64,000 nt of DNA, taken from NCBI GenBank assembly GCA_951230915.1, contig OX579639.1, forward strand, positions 5,084,001-5,148,000. The letters are read 5' to 3'. The notes beneath the pieces are model-generated. The model saw nothing but the letters and a program-made list of their open reading frames with translations, had not been told where the DNA came from and made no database searches. The DNA comes from Antitrichia curtipendula (lineage: Eukaryota > Streptophyta > Bryopsida > Hypnales > Leucodontaceae). Both the position numbers and the translations under genes were made by a program. This document shows positions 1 to 11,131 of the stretch, one piece after another (the stretch's first letter is position 1; each line of letters begins with the position of its first letter).

Positions 1-1758
1 CACGAAGTTGTCCGGTTCTAATTAATCTTGGGAAGCTCGTAGTAACTTCGAACAGGTGGTTGATACGATCCATACCACGATAATTTAGACTAGATTTCAC
101 TTGTACTACAATTATTCAAGCGAATTTCACTTAGGAATCTTCTTTCCTTTCGTTAGCCAGTGAAGTTTTACGAGTTCATCTCAAAGTATTTCCAACTCTG
201 AGAATACTCTGGGCCATTGTCTTCGTAGAACTTTGATCATGCACGGTGATTGACATTGTGCCAATTCTATTAGTTGCAGGTGGTGCAGGCAATTCTGTCG
301 AGGCAGCAGACTCAACGTAAGGACGATAGGGACAAATCAGACAGTGAATCTCAATCTTCAGAATGACAGTTGTGAGGAAGTGAACGCTTCTTATTGTGAA
401 TGATCAAGCGACTATGATACTCAAAAGCTTCAGCACCCGATGGGTTACTAGAATCACAGCCAACGACACTACGGGTTGTCCGTATCTCTATCTCGCCGAT
501 TGCACAAGCCGGAGCTTTCTAACCAGGAGTTGTATTTCAGGAATGCACTGCGAGGTCCAAGTAGTTGTGGATCCTCTGATGATTAAAATCCACACGTTCT
601 GACGTGAGTGGCGTTGAAAAAGGTGCACTCTGATGCACGAGGAAAGCATGATTGGATGTACTCGCAGTCACAGCCCTCGTGCCTTCCCATCTCGCACCTC
701 ACTTCCTCGCCAGGGAGACAATCCATGCCTGGAGACTGGCACACTGCATCCACCAGGACAATCAACAAATAGGGATGTCAAACCTCACAACGTTTGTTCC
801 GCAATGTGCAGGTTTGTTACCAAAGTGGGTTTTATGCAATTCTTCCTCCTTCGAAGTGGTAGCCTTTCATGGAAATTTCCAAAGCTGCTAAACGGCGATT
901 CTACGGGTTGTCCGAGACTCTATCTCGCTGATTGTGGGTCAACTTCAACAACCCCTTATGCCTCTCAACCAGACGTTCAACCAATTGGCTGCCAAAATGC
1001 CTCTCGAAGAAAGACCACTACACCGGACCCCTTTCATCTCAGTTACCTTCTGTAATATCACATCCTCTTTTCACCGCGAAGCCTTTAAGGAACGGGCAAA
1101 CCCGGTTCAAAACTCACTCTGTTCTTTCATCATCACTCTTCCTTATCACAAAAATTTACATACAAATGTGATGATAAGGAGCTTGACAAGTGTAAATTAA
1201 ATGGGTGGTAGATCACATTCTGGACTCTTACAACCATGTCCTTTAATTCACAGTTTCACATTTCCATTGTCACCCATGTATCATAACTCCATTCATAATC
1301 CCCATGCTCTGGGGTCATCTAAACTTGTAACTTTAAAGCAGCTTTCCAGCACCAAGGATTGCGAAAACCATGGCAGCTTATCTGTGGTGGAATACACTGC
1401 ATTTGAGCAAAAGCACAAGTCTCAGAAAAAGCAAATGAGATAGCTCAGGATTAAGAAACTCTTACAAAGAGGGAAGTCATCATTGGTTTTCTCGGCAGGT
1501 GGCGCTAGAAGGTGGCGAGAGGTTAAGTGATTAAGTTCAAACATGGATGTCAACTGCACCACTCACACATGTCAACCCAACATGTTAGAAATGGAGCAAG
1601 CAACACACTTTGACACAAACTAACCCCAATTATGATCTAAAATAGATCATTTAGAAAGCTTCGAGGAAGGATGGGAACCATATGCTTACAGCAAAGAAGA
1701 AATCATGACCGGAAGTTTAATCAATAGAAACAATTTTGAGGGTTAATGTGATCAACTA
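1..1758. other. Intergenic stretch without a supported gene
   Basis: No open frame here resembles a known protein. The short frames are under 145 codons and show no domain, signal peptide or consistent splice structure. The one structured signal is a 32-bp imperfect direct repeat, 471-502 and 903-934, starting ACGGGTTGTCCG and containing CTCTATCTCGC, with about four mismatches. The two copies lie 432 bp apart. It may be a remnant of a degraded repeat. Confidence 0.6.
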
Positions 1759-1760
1759 TA

Positions 1761-2171
1761 AGGTAGGAGGCTCTGAAAGCGAGCGGGCATTTAGAACTGC
1801 TCATGTAGACTCGCCTGAAATGGACATAAGGTGGTCTTTAAATGGATCTTCTGTAGTCATTGAATGGATTGGTAAAAGAAATATTATTTATTGCAAGAGC
1901 CAATCATTCTCTTTGTTTTCCCATTTCTCTTTTGAAACTGCATCTGAACGGTTTATGGAAGACCTAGGGTCATAAATAGGGACCTACGACTCATTACGTT
2001 TGAAAATTCATAAGTAATTCAAAAATGCTTCAAAAAATACGAAACGACTTGTGTTACAATCACAATCTATTTTTCTTTGTCTGAAAAATGAGCTAATAAT
2101 AATCTCATACAAGAAACCACATGAAAAAGGCAGACCAGCCCTTAGATGCTTGCTTTCAAAGCCTCCTACCT
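1761..2171. mobile_element. TA-flanked MITE, AGGTAGGAGG family, copy 1 (411 bp)
   Basis: The ends form an inverted repeat. The left end reads AGGTAGGAGGCTCTGAAAGC and the right end read in reverse is AGGTAGGAGGCTTTGAAAGC, with one mismatch in 20. The dinucleotide TA sits at 1759-1760 and again at 2172-2173. There is no coding capacity. An internal block around 2,005-2,035 (GAAAATTCATAAGTAATTC) recurs in the three other copies of this window. TA duplication and a short TIR would fit a Tc1/mariner-like non-autonomous element; the superfamily is inferred. Confidence 0.88.
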
Positions 2172-2173
2172 TA

Positions 2174-3730
2174 TATTAGCTTCCAAAGCGAACTTCCTAT
2201 TTTGAGAGTGGCGTTGGATGCTATGGGAAATTACTTAGATGAGGATGATGCTTGTAAACACTAAAGACAATGTATCATACCCTTTCAGCTTCAGCCTGCA
2301 TTTTGGCTATGTCTTTCATGGACAAGTACTTCCTGGTGGCCTCTGCACAACAACAAACAATTCTCATGTCTAGTCAGGCCATGGATCATAGTGAGGGTGT
2401 CAAGTGGGGATGTCAGAGTTCATGAGTTGTGCAATTTGGAAAACCCAATTTGAAATTTTGGGCCTGGGTTGCATTAGATATTTTGGGGGTATAGAGGGCC
2501 GTTTCAGGCTTGTTTCCAGCGCTGTTTCCCCGGCAGTAAAAAAACGGCCGCTGTCAGAAATTCTTTTTGGAAAAAAAAAAAAAAAAAAAAATTTAAATCT
2601 TTAAATGCAAAACAAGATGAACAATTTATTTTTATTTTTTTTGAAAAAAAATTAATTTTATATGATGTGGCAGTTCCTCTGTCACGTCACGCAGCTGCTG
2701 CGGCACAGTTCCAGACAGTTCCAGAGTCTGGGAACCCTGGGGAACTCACAACCCCCCACAGGGGCTGAAAAACATGTAATGATTTAAAAACAAGCATCAC
2801 ATTACATGAAAACACCCAAAATTGTCAAACTAAGCAATTCAGTATGGGTTGGAGGCACCTCTCTTAAGAGAATAAACATTTTTGTAGTTTTAGCAATTGA
2901 AAATCATGAATTAAAAATAAATAAAAAATAATATATGAATAAGGCATGTGATTACTATGAATTTTCAAAGTAGAAACTCTCTAGCTAGGCCAATTGAGCA
3001 AACCATCACATAGCTTGATCATAAAACCAAAATCTAAAGAATTGATAGTTGACTAATCACAAGTATGGGAATGATTTATTTGCACTTTTGAAGATACTTT
3101 ATGAATAGAAGTTTACTTGTTGGAAATGCATACAAGGACGTTTTTGGATGTTTTCACCTTAGGATTTTTCAAATCTACCTGAAAACATCTTTAGTATAAA
3201 TAAAACCTCTCTGAGGACATTCTCTCTTAGAGTCTTAGTGCATAATATGCAATTATAAGAGATTAGGTGGACATGGGCATGATTCAAGATGGAAAGTTTG
3301 CAGGCGATAGGTGACCTCTCTTAGTGCATAGTCCTAGCACCATGCACTAAGAGAGGTTAGATCTGTACCATGCTCTCTAAATATGCCACATTGTTTATTC
3401 CTTCACCAAACAATACCAAACTATAGAGGAATAATACATCCTATGCAAAATTAACTTTGTACTCTCCCTACCACTCTCTAGAATGTCACAAGAAGTTGTG
3501 TGCACATGTGACAATAAGCAGTATGACAAAGGGTTCTACACCAACGTCTGGATTCCAACTGCGACTCCTGCGACCCCAGGTAGATGCAACATTACATTGT
3601 CATAAAGTTACATGCATTTTGAGATCTAGCTATGACGTTAAAGAGATCGCAGTGATCAGAGCTTTCACGAATTGGTCTGCTCGAGAATTCCTCAACAAAA
3701 GGAAGGTTTCATGTCTAGGGAGCGACGTAC
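2174..3730. other. AT-rich intergenic stretch
   Basis: No gene is supported. The stretch holds a poly-A run near 2,571-2,591 followed by TTTAAATC, and repeated ACTAAGAGAGG motifs near 3,300-3,360. No complete terminal repeat pair was recognised. Confidence 0.5.
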
Positions 3731-3788
3731 CTGTGAACACCAGCATCATCAAAAGAATCCCCATCAAGTCTCTCGCATGCATCCCCAT
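3731..3788 (-). CDS. Possible orphan first exon encoding a signal peptide
   Basis: Reading the minus strand from the ATG at 3786-3788 gives 19 codons rich in Leu, Met, Ile and Val after a short basic start (MGMHARDLMGILLMMLVFT). A textbook splice donor (ACAG followed by GTACGT) sits at 3,730. This is the shape of a first exon carrying a secretory signal peptide. No downstream exon is recognisable between 1 and 3,700, so the gene is either truncated here or continues beyond the window. The upstream stretch to about 4,640 is less AT-rich than its surroundings, as a leader or promoter might be. The protein family is unknown. Confidence 0.3.
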
Positions 3789-4882
3789 GACGCTTCCCCT
3801 CCCCTTCCGATCCTGCACCACAAAACAACCCCGTCGCACACTAATTAATTTCCACCCCCAGCAACCACACTGAACCTCTTCTGCAATGAATTCGAAGCAC
3901 CTAGCTCGATCCTAAGTGCACATAAAAAAACAATTGCAACACACACGCAACAGGGATCAAGAACCTCACAACCCCCGAATCCATGCCAAGAATTCAAACC
4001 TTACCCCAAACCAGAGCCTGAACCCACTCCGATCCACAACCTCGCTTCAATTCCCCAACACCCTCCACGAATTGAACCAAATAGAATTCGATCACCTCCC
4101 AAGCAGAGTCTGTGCGCTTTGAAGGCCGAGAGCGAGGGAAATCAATCGATCAATGCGAGATGAGTGCCCCAGATGAAGCAAATCATTGACAATTGTGGGA
4201 TTGTGGGGTCTCTGTTTTCGATCTTGTGGAGGAGAAGGAAACGAAAATCATGGGGCGCGAGTGAAGATTGAAGAACTCGACAGAACTGCTTTTGGAGTTT
4301 TGTGGGGGCTTGGAAAGGTGATTGCGGCGGAGCGAGGTTCCAGCGGTGCTGTTGGGGATGATTGCATTGCATTGCAGGACTGACCCCGTCTTCGGCTGAT
4401 TGCAGATTGCATGGAATTATGGGAAAGGACGACATCTTGATTGGAAAGCAGACATCAATGGCTCAGGTTTTGCATTGGCGATGGTCCCTTGGAATAATTC
4501 ATTGAAGCTAATTCGTCTGCGAAGGAACAATCTGCGATCATGCAAGGCAGCGAGGAATTCAGAGGAGCGGTAATGAGGGGATGAGAAAGTGTTCGCATTG
4601 CCGAAGAAAAAACCGACGTTAGTTATCACAATTTTACATTTGAAGCATCAAATTTGCAAGAACAGGTTAATGACCGATTGGTCGTAAGAGGGAGGGGAAT
4701 TAGCATCTCCTGGAAAATATTGTCACTACAAAAATTTGTTTCTTTGGAAATTGATACAAAAATTGTAAGTAGACTTGTTTATTTTCCACAAAAAATTAAT
4801 TAGAGCAAGTTAAAACAGTGTAGCTTTAGTTAATCAGTGTCGCTACTAAGACAAGTGCACCCAACATCGCCAGTTGAATTAA
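3789..4882. other. Possible leader/promoter region of the orphan exon
   Basis: This is a base-balanced stretch with several short frames on both strands, none recognisable. It could hold the 5' untranslated region of the minus-strand exon at 3731-3788. No TATA box or transcription start could be fixed. Confidence 0.25.
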
Positions 4883-5140
4883 TCCCCAAAGTCCCAGGGT
4901 CTTTTTTTCAATCAAAAAACACTCCAAACTGCCATTTCTATAGCAAACAAAGAAAAAACATTTAAAACGTGTTTTTTTTTTCATATTTAGCCGCAAGATC
5001 TTGTACTGGAACAGTGTGAGAATGTGTGGAAGAAATTTCACAAACTTTGACCATGTAGATTGCAAGATATTTGCGTTTAAAGTGAAGAAAACAAGTTTTT
5101 TTGCACATTGCTCAACTACATTCAAGATGCTCTACAGTGA
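4883..5140. mobile_element. TTAA/CCC element, ~930-bp family, 5'-terminal fragment (copy 5)
   Basis: TTAA at 4879-4882 is followed by TCCCCAAAGTCCCAGGG. The adjoining sequence then runs in parallel with the left part of the intact copy at 7187-8107, sharing AAAAAACACTC, AAACTGCCATTTCTATAGC, AGATCTTGTAC-like and GATTGCAAGATAT-like blocks. Similarity stops near 5,140, so only about 260 bp remain. It has the same orientation as the 7,187 copy. Confidence 0.65.
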
Positions 5141-7182
5141 AAGGAGTCTTGATTTATGGAAAGCAAAGGTCCCCTGCCTTGAAGTTCAAGAAACATTATG
5201 TTGGTTCTTAGGTGCACAAATCTCATGCATTGTTGTTACTACAGTTTGAGGTGCAGAAACTGCACGGATGTGTGTACCATTAGGTACTGAAGACCTGGGA
5301 ACTGCTCTGTAATTCTTCCTGGAACAGAGTTCCAGGTCCAACCATGCTGCAGCAAATTTACTAAGTTGTGTTTTGTTCCTTTCAATGGAATCATTACCGT
5401 AGAGTGGCGTCCTTTTGTTTTGAATAAAAGGAAGGAAGAATAATTCAAAAAGTGTTGCTACAATGGGGGCAGAATATTATTCCCATTCACAATTGTCCGT
5501 GGAACACAATCAATACAATTGGTTCATGTGAGTAATGCCTGTGGGCCAGCTGGGTGCCTCAATGGGCGAAGGTACCACCCATAGCATTCGACATTTGAGC
5601 AAACTCCATGATTGAGAGATACAGTAGGAACTTTCATTTCAGAAGTGGTTTCCATTATTACAATGAACACCTGTTGGGTGGGTTTTGTCCCCATTCCGAG
5701 AGAACGGTTTTCAATCTACAGTATTGGCATATGTATTATTTGTGTTCAGTATGATGAGCTATGAACTGTTGAATGCTTGAATAACATGTAAAACTCACTG
5801 CACGTCTCGTCTGCACCTCTGCACCTGAGATGAACATCATGAACAAGTCTATAAGAGCATCTCCACTGGGGGCACGCCATACTGGCTCACTTGGGTGACT
5901 TGTTGAGTCCCACTTTGTTGTGGACTTTTGTGCTTTTTAGTGCAAGCTGCATCAAAACTTCCACCCCACACTTCAACATGCCGTGATGACCTGAGCCATG
6001 TTAGAATCTGGATTCCAATGCACCTCAGGGGCAGGGCGAGGCAAACAAGAGGGGCTGGCAACGTTGTGGAACACAATGGGCACCAAAATCATTGTTGGTA
6101 GCATTGGAACAAACCAACGTCATGCTTGGGCAACCACGTTGGAACCTCATAATTGTTGAGCCTTGGAGAGTGGGTTTTATCAAGTCCCTAGCCTATTCCA
6201 AAGGTGTGCCGGTGGGGGCCCGGAATCTAAGCCGGGTTGTTCTCGACAAAGACAGAGGCCAAATTTCATTTGGTGTATTCACTTTGCTACTTGTTGGTGG
6301 AGATGCTCTGATATCTCAATTTTTACAAGTCACTTATTTACATTTTAAATGTTGACTTTCAACTATGCATCTTTGTTATATCAATGTGTGCTACCATGTG
6401 AGCTTACATATGGGATGTTTTTAGATATTTATGATTATTTCTCAGTATGAACAACACTATTGTAGTACACATACAATGGATAAAAGTATTCTTCCTTTGT
6501 AAAAAGCTAAAATGATATGTAAGTTCATTTCATAATACACATTCATAAGACAAATCAATGTTTTTTTTCAAAGGTGACACTTGTCATATTGTGAATGGTT
6601 AAAGATGATGTAGACATCTGAAAATTTTGCACTAGATTTCAATTTTAGCACCTCTTTGTCAAATTTGACATTCATATCTGATAGAAAGTCCAATTTGAAA
6701 AATCTATAATAAACAACAACTCTTCTAGAATATCTATATGTCATAGATTCATGTTGAGCATTTTTTGTTCTTGCTATTTGATATTGTACTTGATTTCCTC
6801 GAATCATCCTTGATGAAATTCAATTGGGCAACTGAAAGTGAACTTTCAAAATGTTCATCATTCACTTGGTGGATGATTGAGCATTGGGCATTTAGAAATC
6901 GAAAAGAGAAAAAACAACTTAAAAGTGTTAATTTAATTTTGCACAAATTATCAATTTAGATGGCATTTATAAATGGCAATATTAGTGATTTTTCAATGTA
7001 TTTAGAGAAATAATATTTTTAAATAGAAAAATAATAATAATAATAATAATAAAATAATAGAGTATATTAAAATAATTTTAAAAAATCTATAAATGTTCAT
7101 TTTGAGTTTAATATATCTTAGTATAATCTTACCCCTTAGAAAGAAGATGCTGCACAAATTTCTACAATGTGCAGATGTGTTT
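5141..7182. other. Intergenic stretch without a supported gene
   Basis: No coding region is supported. The segment AGAGCATCTCCACTGGGGG at about 5,850 resembles the end of a degraded DNA transposon, but no partner end was found. From 6,960 to 7,180 the sequence becomes strongly A/T-rich, with an ATA(A) microsatellite near 7,030. Confidence 0.5.
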
Positions 7183-7186
7183 TAAC

Positions 7187-8107
7187 CCCTAAAGGACCAA
7201 GGCCATTTTTCTGCCAAAAAACACTCAAAACTGCCATTTCTATAGCAAAGAGTAAAAAAAACTGAAAATTGTTTTCTTTTCACATCTAACCGTAGGATCT
7301 TATACCTAACTAGTATGAAAATGTATGGAAAAAATTTCAGAATTTTTTGACTGCACAGATTGTAAGATATCTGCGTTTAAAGTGAAAAAAACAAGTTTTT
7401 CAGCACATTACGGGACTAGATTTTATGACTTTGAACATTTTTAACTTAAATATTTTGCACTACAGAGTTTTAAGCGTTTAATCTTTATAGTGGAGAATTG
7501 AGTTGAGAGTCTAAGAAAAAAAAGAAAATTCAAAAAAACTAGATTTTCATTATTAAAAAAATTGTTAAGTAGAAGTAGGTACAAGATAGAAAGAAAATCT
7601 AAAATATTAATATCTTTTATATGGAATTAAAAAGCACTAATCCCAATGGTGAGATTGTTCTAGCAAAAAAACTAAACCTTGTGGAACTTTTTTTTTTTTA
7701 AATTATAAAAATTACATTCAGAAATGAATCCTACAAGTTATTTTTTCAGGAAGATGTTCTAAGTGCCCGAAAAACAAGCTTGTCCATAACATTCTCATAA
7801 AAAATTCAAATGAAAAGAATCAAAGCTTTTCAGATAGACAAAAATATAATCTATAAGAAAAAAAAATTAGAAAAAAAAAAAAAAAAAATTGCAAATTTTT
7901 TTTACTGCCCCTTGAACACTGTTTTGAGCTTATTTGGGCATAACTTTTTTTCCCGGGCACCAATTGTGAAAAAAATTATATTCCCATAAAGCTAATCAGA
8001 TTTTCTACCTCCAAAAAAAGTTTCAAAAGTTCAGGAGAAAATTTCAGCTCATAGGTACCTGCCCGAAAACCCATTTGTCCCCCGAACGGACAACGGACCT
8101 TTAGGGG
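7187..8107. mobile_element. TTAA/CCC element, ~930-bp family, copy 1 (921 bp)
   Basis: The element is flanked by TTAA at 7183-7186 and 8108-8111. The left end reads CCCCTAAAGGACC and the right end in reverse is CCCCTAAAGGTCC, so the termini are near-perfect inverted repeats starting CCC. TTAA duplication plus a CCY start is the signature of piggyBac-superfamily elements. The interior is A/T-rich with no long reading frame, so it is non-autonomous. It shares its right-hand TTAA with copy 2. Confidence 0.85.
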
Positions 8108-8111
8108 TTAA

Positions 8112-9037
8112 ACCCCTTAAGTTCCTTGACTATGTTTTCACCAAAAAATGCTCCAAAACTGCCAATTCTAGTACAAGTACCAAATTTTGGGAAAAAAATA
8201 TTTCGACACATATAACCATAGGGTCTTATAGTATGTTGACTTGAAAACATGTGGAAAAAATTTCAGAAATTTTCACCTTGTGTATTGCAAGCTATGTGTT
8301 TTTGAATTTACAAAAATCTCTTTTTTGGCCTTGCAAAAAATTGGGCAGTTGCACTTCACCAGCTCACATTTGTATGAAAAAATGTCCAAAATGGTGGTGA
8401 TTCTTTGGATTCACTCTTCAAGGCAAGTTGGCTACATGCTTGAAAATTTTCAAATCATTTGGAATTGTACAATATATAGGAAAAAAAATAGTAAGTAGAA
8501 AAAAATAGAGAATGATTCAAAATACAAAATTGTTTAAGAATTTAGTTATTGAATTAAAAAAATGCCAATCCCAATGGTTGCAATGTTATAATAAAAATTT
8601 CACATCCTATGATTTTTTTTTTTTCAAAAAATATTGAAAATTGAGTAAAATGAAGGACTTCAAAGTTTATTTTAGAGTACAAAATCCGTAATTGCTTGCA
8701 AAGTAAAACTCCTCATAACTTTTGACTCATTGATCAAAATGGAATGATTAAAAACTTTCCATGTATATATATAAATAAATAAAAATAATTAGAAATTTTT
8801 TATTATGAAAAAGTAATTTTTCTTTATTTGCCGGAATGAGCCATTAACAAAAAAAAGTAACATATTAGGCCATAACTTTTTACTCATATTTCCAAATGTC
8901 TTGAATTTTAGTGCACATGAAAGGGATTTCTTGTCCACACCTTCTAATAAAGTTTGGGCTAAAAACATAGAAACATCTAGTCACACGTACTGACGTATTT
9001 GCCCTATTGCCAAATTCAGGAGGCAAATCTTTAGGGA
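8112..9037. mobile_element. TTAA/CCC element, ~930-bp family, copy 2 (926 bp)
   Basis: It lies head-to-tail behind copy 1, sharing the TTAA at 8108-8111 and ending at TTAA 9038-9041. The left end is ACCCCTTAAGTTCC and the right end is AATCTTTAGGGA. Interior blocks match copy 1 and the copy at 42165-43111, including AAAACTGCC, the CATGTGGAAAAAATTTCAG segment, and TTTGTATGAAAAAATGTCC, which appears inverted in the 42-kb copy. It has no long reading frame. Confidence 0.8.
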
Positions 9038-9041
9038 TTAA

Positions 9042-9589
9042 ATAGCAATTTTGAAAGAATAATTTAGTGATGACTTTCAATAAAAATTTACAAAATTTAA
9101 ACCATAGATCATATTCTTATAGTTAGATCTACCATTGGACTCACAAATATTTATCATTATTATTATTATTTCATTCAAATTCTTTTAAAAAATTCAGTGA
9201 TTATATCTTGAATATTTTTGGTATTCACAAAGATAATTTTTTATGAATTTTAAATGAAAAATTCTGAATGTGATGATCTTTTGAGGTTTTTGTATTACAT
9301 ATTATCAAAGTTGTTTTTACACTAGAGACCATTTTTGAACTAGAGAAAGTCAATTTGGGTGATATAACTTGACTAATTTAAAAATTCTATAATTGCACAT
9401 TGATCTCTCTGAAATAACAACTATGATGTAGATTGCATGTGTGACAAACTCCAGCCATGATAGTGTGTAGGATATTCTAGAACGTTAGATTAGAGGTTGT
9501 ACTAAAGAAGTCCGCATTGTAACAATTCAAAGAAACAAGAACTGAAGAAGTTTTGACAACGTTTAGATATTAAATAAATTGATTGAGTT
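9042..9589. other. AT-rich stretch; may hide decayed tubulin sequence
   Basis: No intact gene is present. On the minus strand, about 9,440-9,540 faintly resembles alpha-tubulin codons around the NLVPYP segment (reads SNVLEYP between stops). The pseudogene fragment at 9590-9626 may therefore continue here in badly decayed form. This is by-eye similarity only. Confidence 0.3.
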
Positions 9590-9626
9590 GGATACCAATA
9601 TGAATAACAAGTCGGTTCAAATTGAT

Positions 9627-9631
9627 GTAAG
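9627..9631. repeat. Copia target-site duplication, left copy (GTAAG)
   Basis: GTAAG immediately precedes the left LTR and recurs at 15773-15777 immediately after the right LTR. Read on the minus strand, it supplies the last bases of the Thr-Tyr codons of the interrupted alpha-tubulin. Confidence 0.9.
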
Positions 9632-9867
9632 TATTGGAGATTAATCCAGTCCTCTACCTAATACATATGATTCTTCTATGGTTAATGATAAGGATGCAAT
9701 TAGTTAGCAATGATTAGGCATGTTAGCTAGTTGTTCTCCCGTTTCTTTCCCTTGTATTGTTCTCTCCTATTTGAGGCCAAGGCCATATTGTATTCATCAC
9801 CTGTGTAGTGGAAAGATTGCCCAACCTGTTGTCTATAAATGTGTGGTATTGTTTGCTTATTTCTACA
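9632..9867 (+). repeat. Copia left LTR (236 bp)
   Basis: It starts TATTGGAGATTAATCC (the usual TG is mutated to TA) and ends TTTCTACA. It aligns along its whole length with 15540-15772. The block CTATTTGAGGCCAAGGCCAT and the following 40 bases are nearly identical between the two. Confidence 0.95.
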
Positions 9868-9881
9868 TGGTAGTAGAGCCC
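9868..9881 (+). promoter_or_regulatory. Copia primer-binding site (tRNA-Met type)
   Basis: TGGTAGTAGAGCC directly follows the left LTR. It resembles the TGGTATCAGAGC site that plant Copia elements use to pair with initiator tRNA-Met, with two changes. Confidence 0.8.
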
Positions 9882-10007
9882 CAAGGGGACGATCGTTGAT
9901 TGTTGAGTGTTTCATTTGAAGTGAAGTAGCTTTGAGTGTTTGAAGAGAGAACAATTACTATCGCAGTAGCACTAGATTTCTTGAATCAGTTGAATCAATT
10001 GTCGTCA

Positions 10008-10893
10008 TTTATCATTAGTTGTGTACACCAGTGTTCGGGAAATTTTTGGAGGTCCTCCAGCTGATTTCCTCCTTCTATGAAAATGAATCGGGTTTTTTTC
10101 CATGGGCACCGGTTGCATCCTTTGAATCACAAGAAGTATCGGTTTATTTCCTCCAATTTCAAATTTTTATTGGCTAATTTCCTCCAAATTGAAATTGGCA
10201 CCGACTAAATTGCAAAATTCTTATAGTGTGTAGAAAATCAATTTGAAAATGAAAGTATTAATTAATATTATATCCTTAGTAGGAATCGAACCTGGCAAAG
10301 CCCTTCGCCATTGAAGGCCAAGGATCCTCCCAACCCATGCAATATGGAATTGAGGATGGTCATGAAAAGGTTGCAAAAATCAAAAGAATTTAGGATGTAC
10401 CAACTTCTCCTTCTTCATATGTTTCTTTTCTTGCCTCTGTAAGGTACCGCTCTGGATTTGCATATAAATGGCGAAACTTAGAGGAATTCTTCCACAAGAC
10501 AATGGCTTCTTCTACACAACAAGGAGCTGGTGGGAACAACGGGCTTCAATGCAGGTAAGGCAGCTTTCCGTAATTCATTTATAGCATTTTATAAGCAAAT
10601 CTGAATTCCCAATTGGTAACCTCCATGGCCACAGACTAATACCCTGTTGTGTGACCCTCTCCATGCCGGGTATTAGCCACTAAAAATTTGCACAAGGTAG
10701 TTGAAATCCCCCAACTATCCAAGGGAGCCGGTAAAATTTCCTGTAAATTTTAGGTGGCACCGGTTGATTTCCACCCTTTCAAGAATCCTTCCGGTTTTGC
10801 ATCCTTCGCTTGTGAAATTCAACCGGTTTTTTCCCGAAATCCACCGGCTAGCTTTGAACTAGCTGCCGGGTTTTTTTTATCATTGGTGTACAC
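10008..10893. mobile_element. Secondary insertion in the Copia leader (~850 bp)
   Basis: An imperfect direct repeat brackets it: TTTATCATT-AGTT-GTGTACAC at 10008-10028 and TTTATCATTG-GTGTACAC at 10876-10893. The inserted DNA carries several CCGGTT/GATTTCC-like motifs near both ends and a run of T at its right end. Inside is a gene-like start: TATAAATGG near 10,464, an ATG at 10,502 followed by 17 codons (MASSTQQGAGGNNGLQC) and a donor CAG|GTAAGG at 10,554. No transposase was recognised. Retroposition with a long duplication is one reading; a hAT-like or other DNA element is another. Confidence 0.55.
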
Positions 10894-11131
10894 AAAGCAA
10901 AGATAGATCCATAGAAGCAATGCATGTTAAGCATAAGTGAAATAATAGTTCAATCAATACATATTTTCTTTACACTTGATCTAAAAGGCGCCTACGTACA
11001 AGTCCCAATATTAACGGCAGGAGTCCAGGAAACGAAAAGAGCATGTACAGAGCATGCTAAGAAATAGAATTTGTGCTATAGTATAGAGTGTAGACCTCTC
11101 TATCCATTGAGCGATTGCACATCCCTGAGAG

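Noticed and set aside
5848..6060. AGAGCATCTCCACTGG-type transposon end
   Set aside because: The motif resembles ends of plant DNA transposons, but no inverted partner or duplication was found nearby. The similar GATGCTCT at 21,957 is too far away and too short.
6092..6355. 87-codon frame with hydrophobic C-terminus
   Set aside because: No recognised family, a competing frame overlaps it, and the flanks are transposon-rich.
8241..8498. 85-codon frame similar to a minus-strand frame at 42,714-42,920
   Set aside because: The protein similarity only reflects the shared DNA of the TTAA element family. The frame is not kept in the other copies and has no known domain.
10270..10345. tRNA-like sequence on the minus strand (AGGTTCGATTCC and GGTTGGGAGGATCC)
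   Set aside because: A T-loop-like box is present, but I could not build a cloverleaf with matching acceptor arms. It lies inside the insertion in the Copia leader and is at most a tRNA-derived relic.
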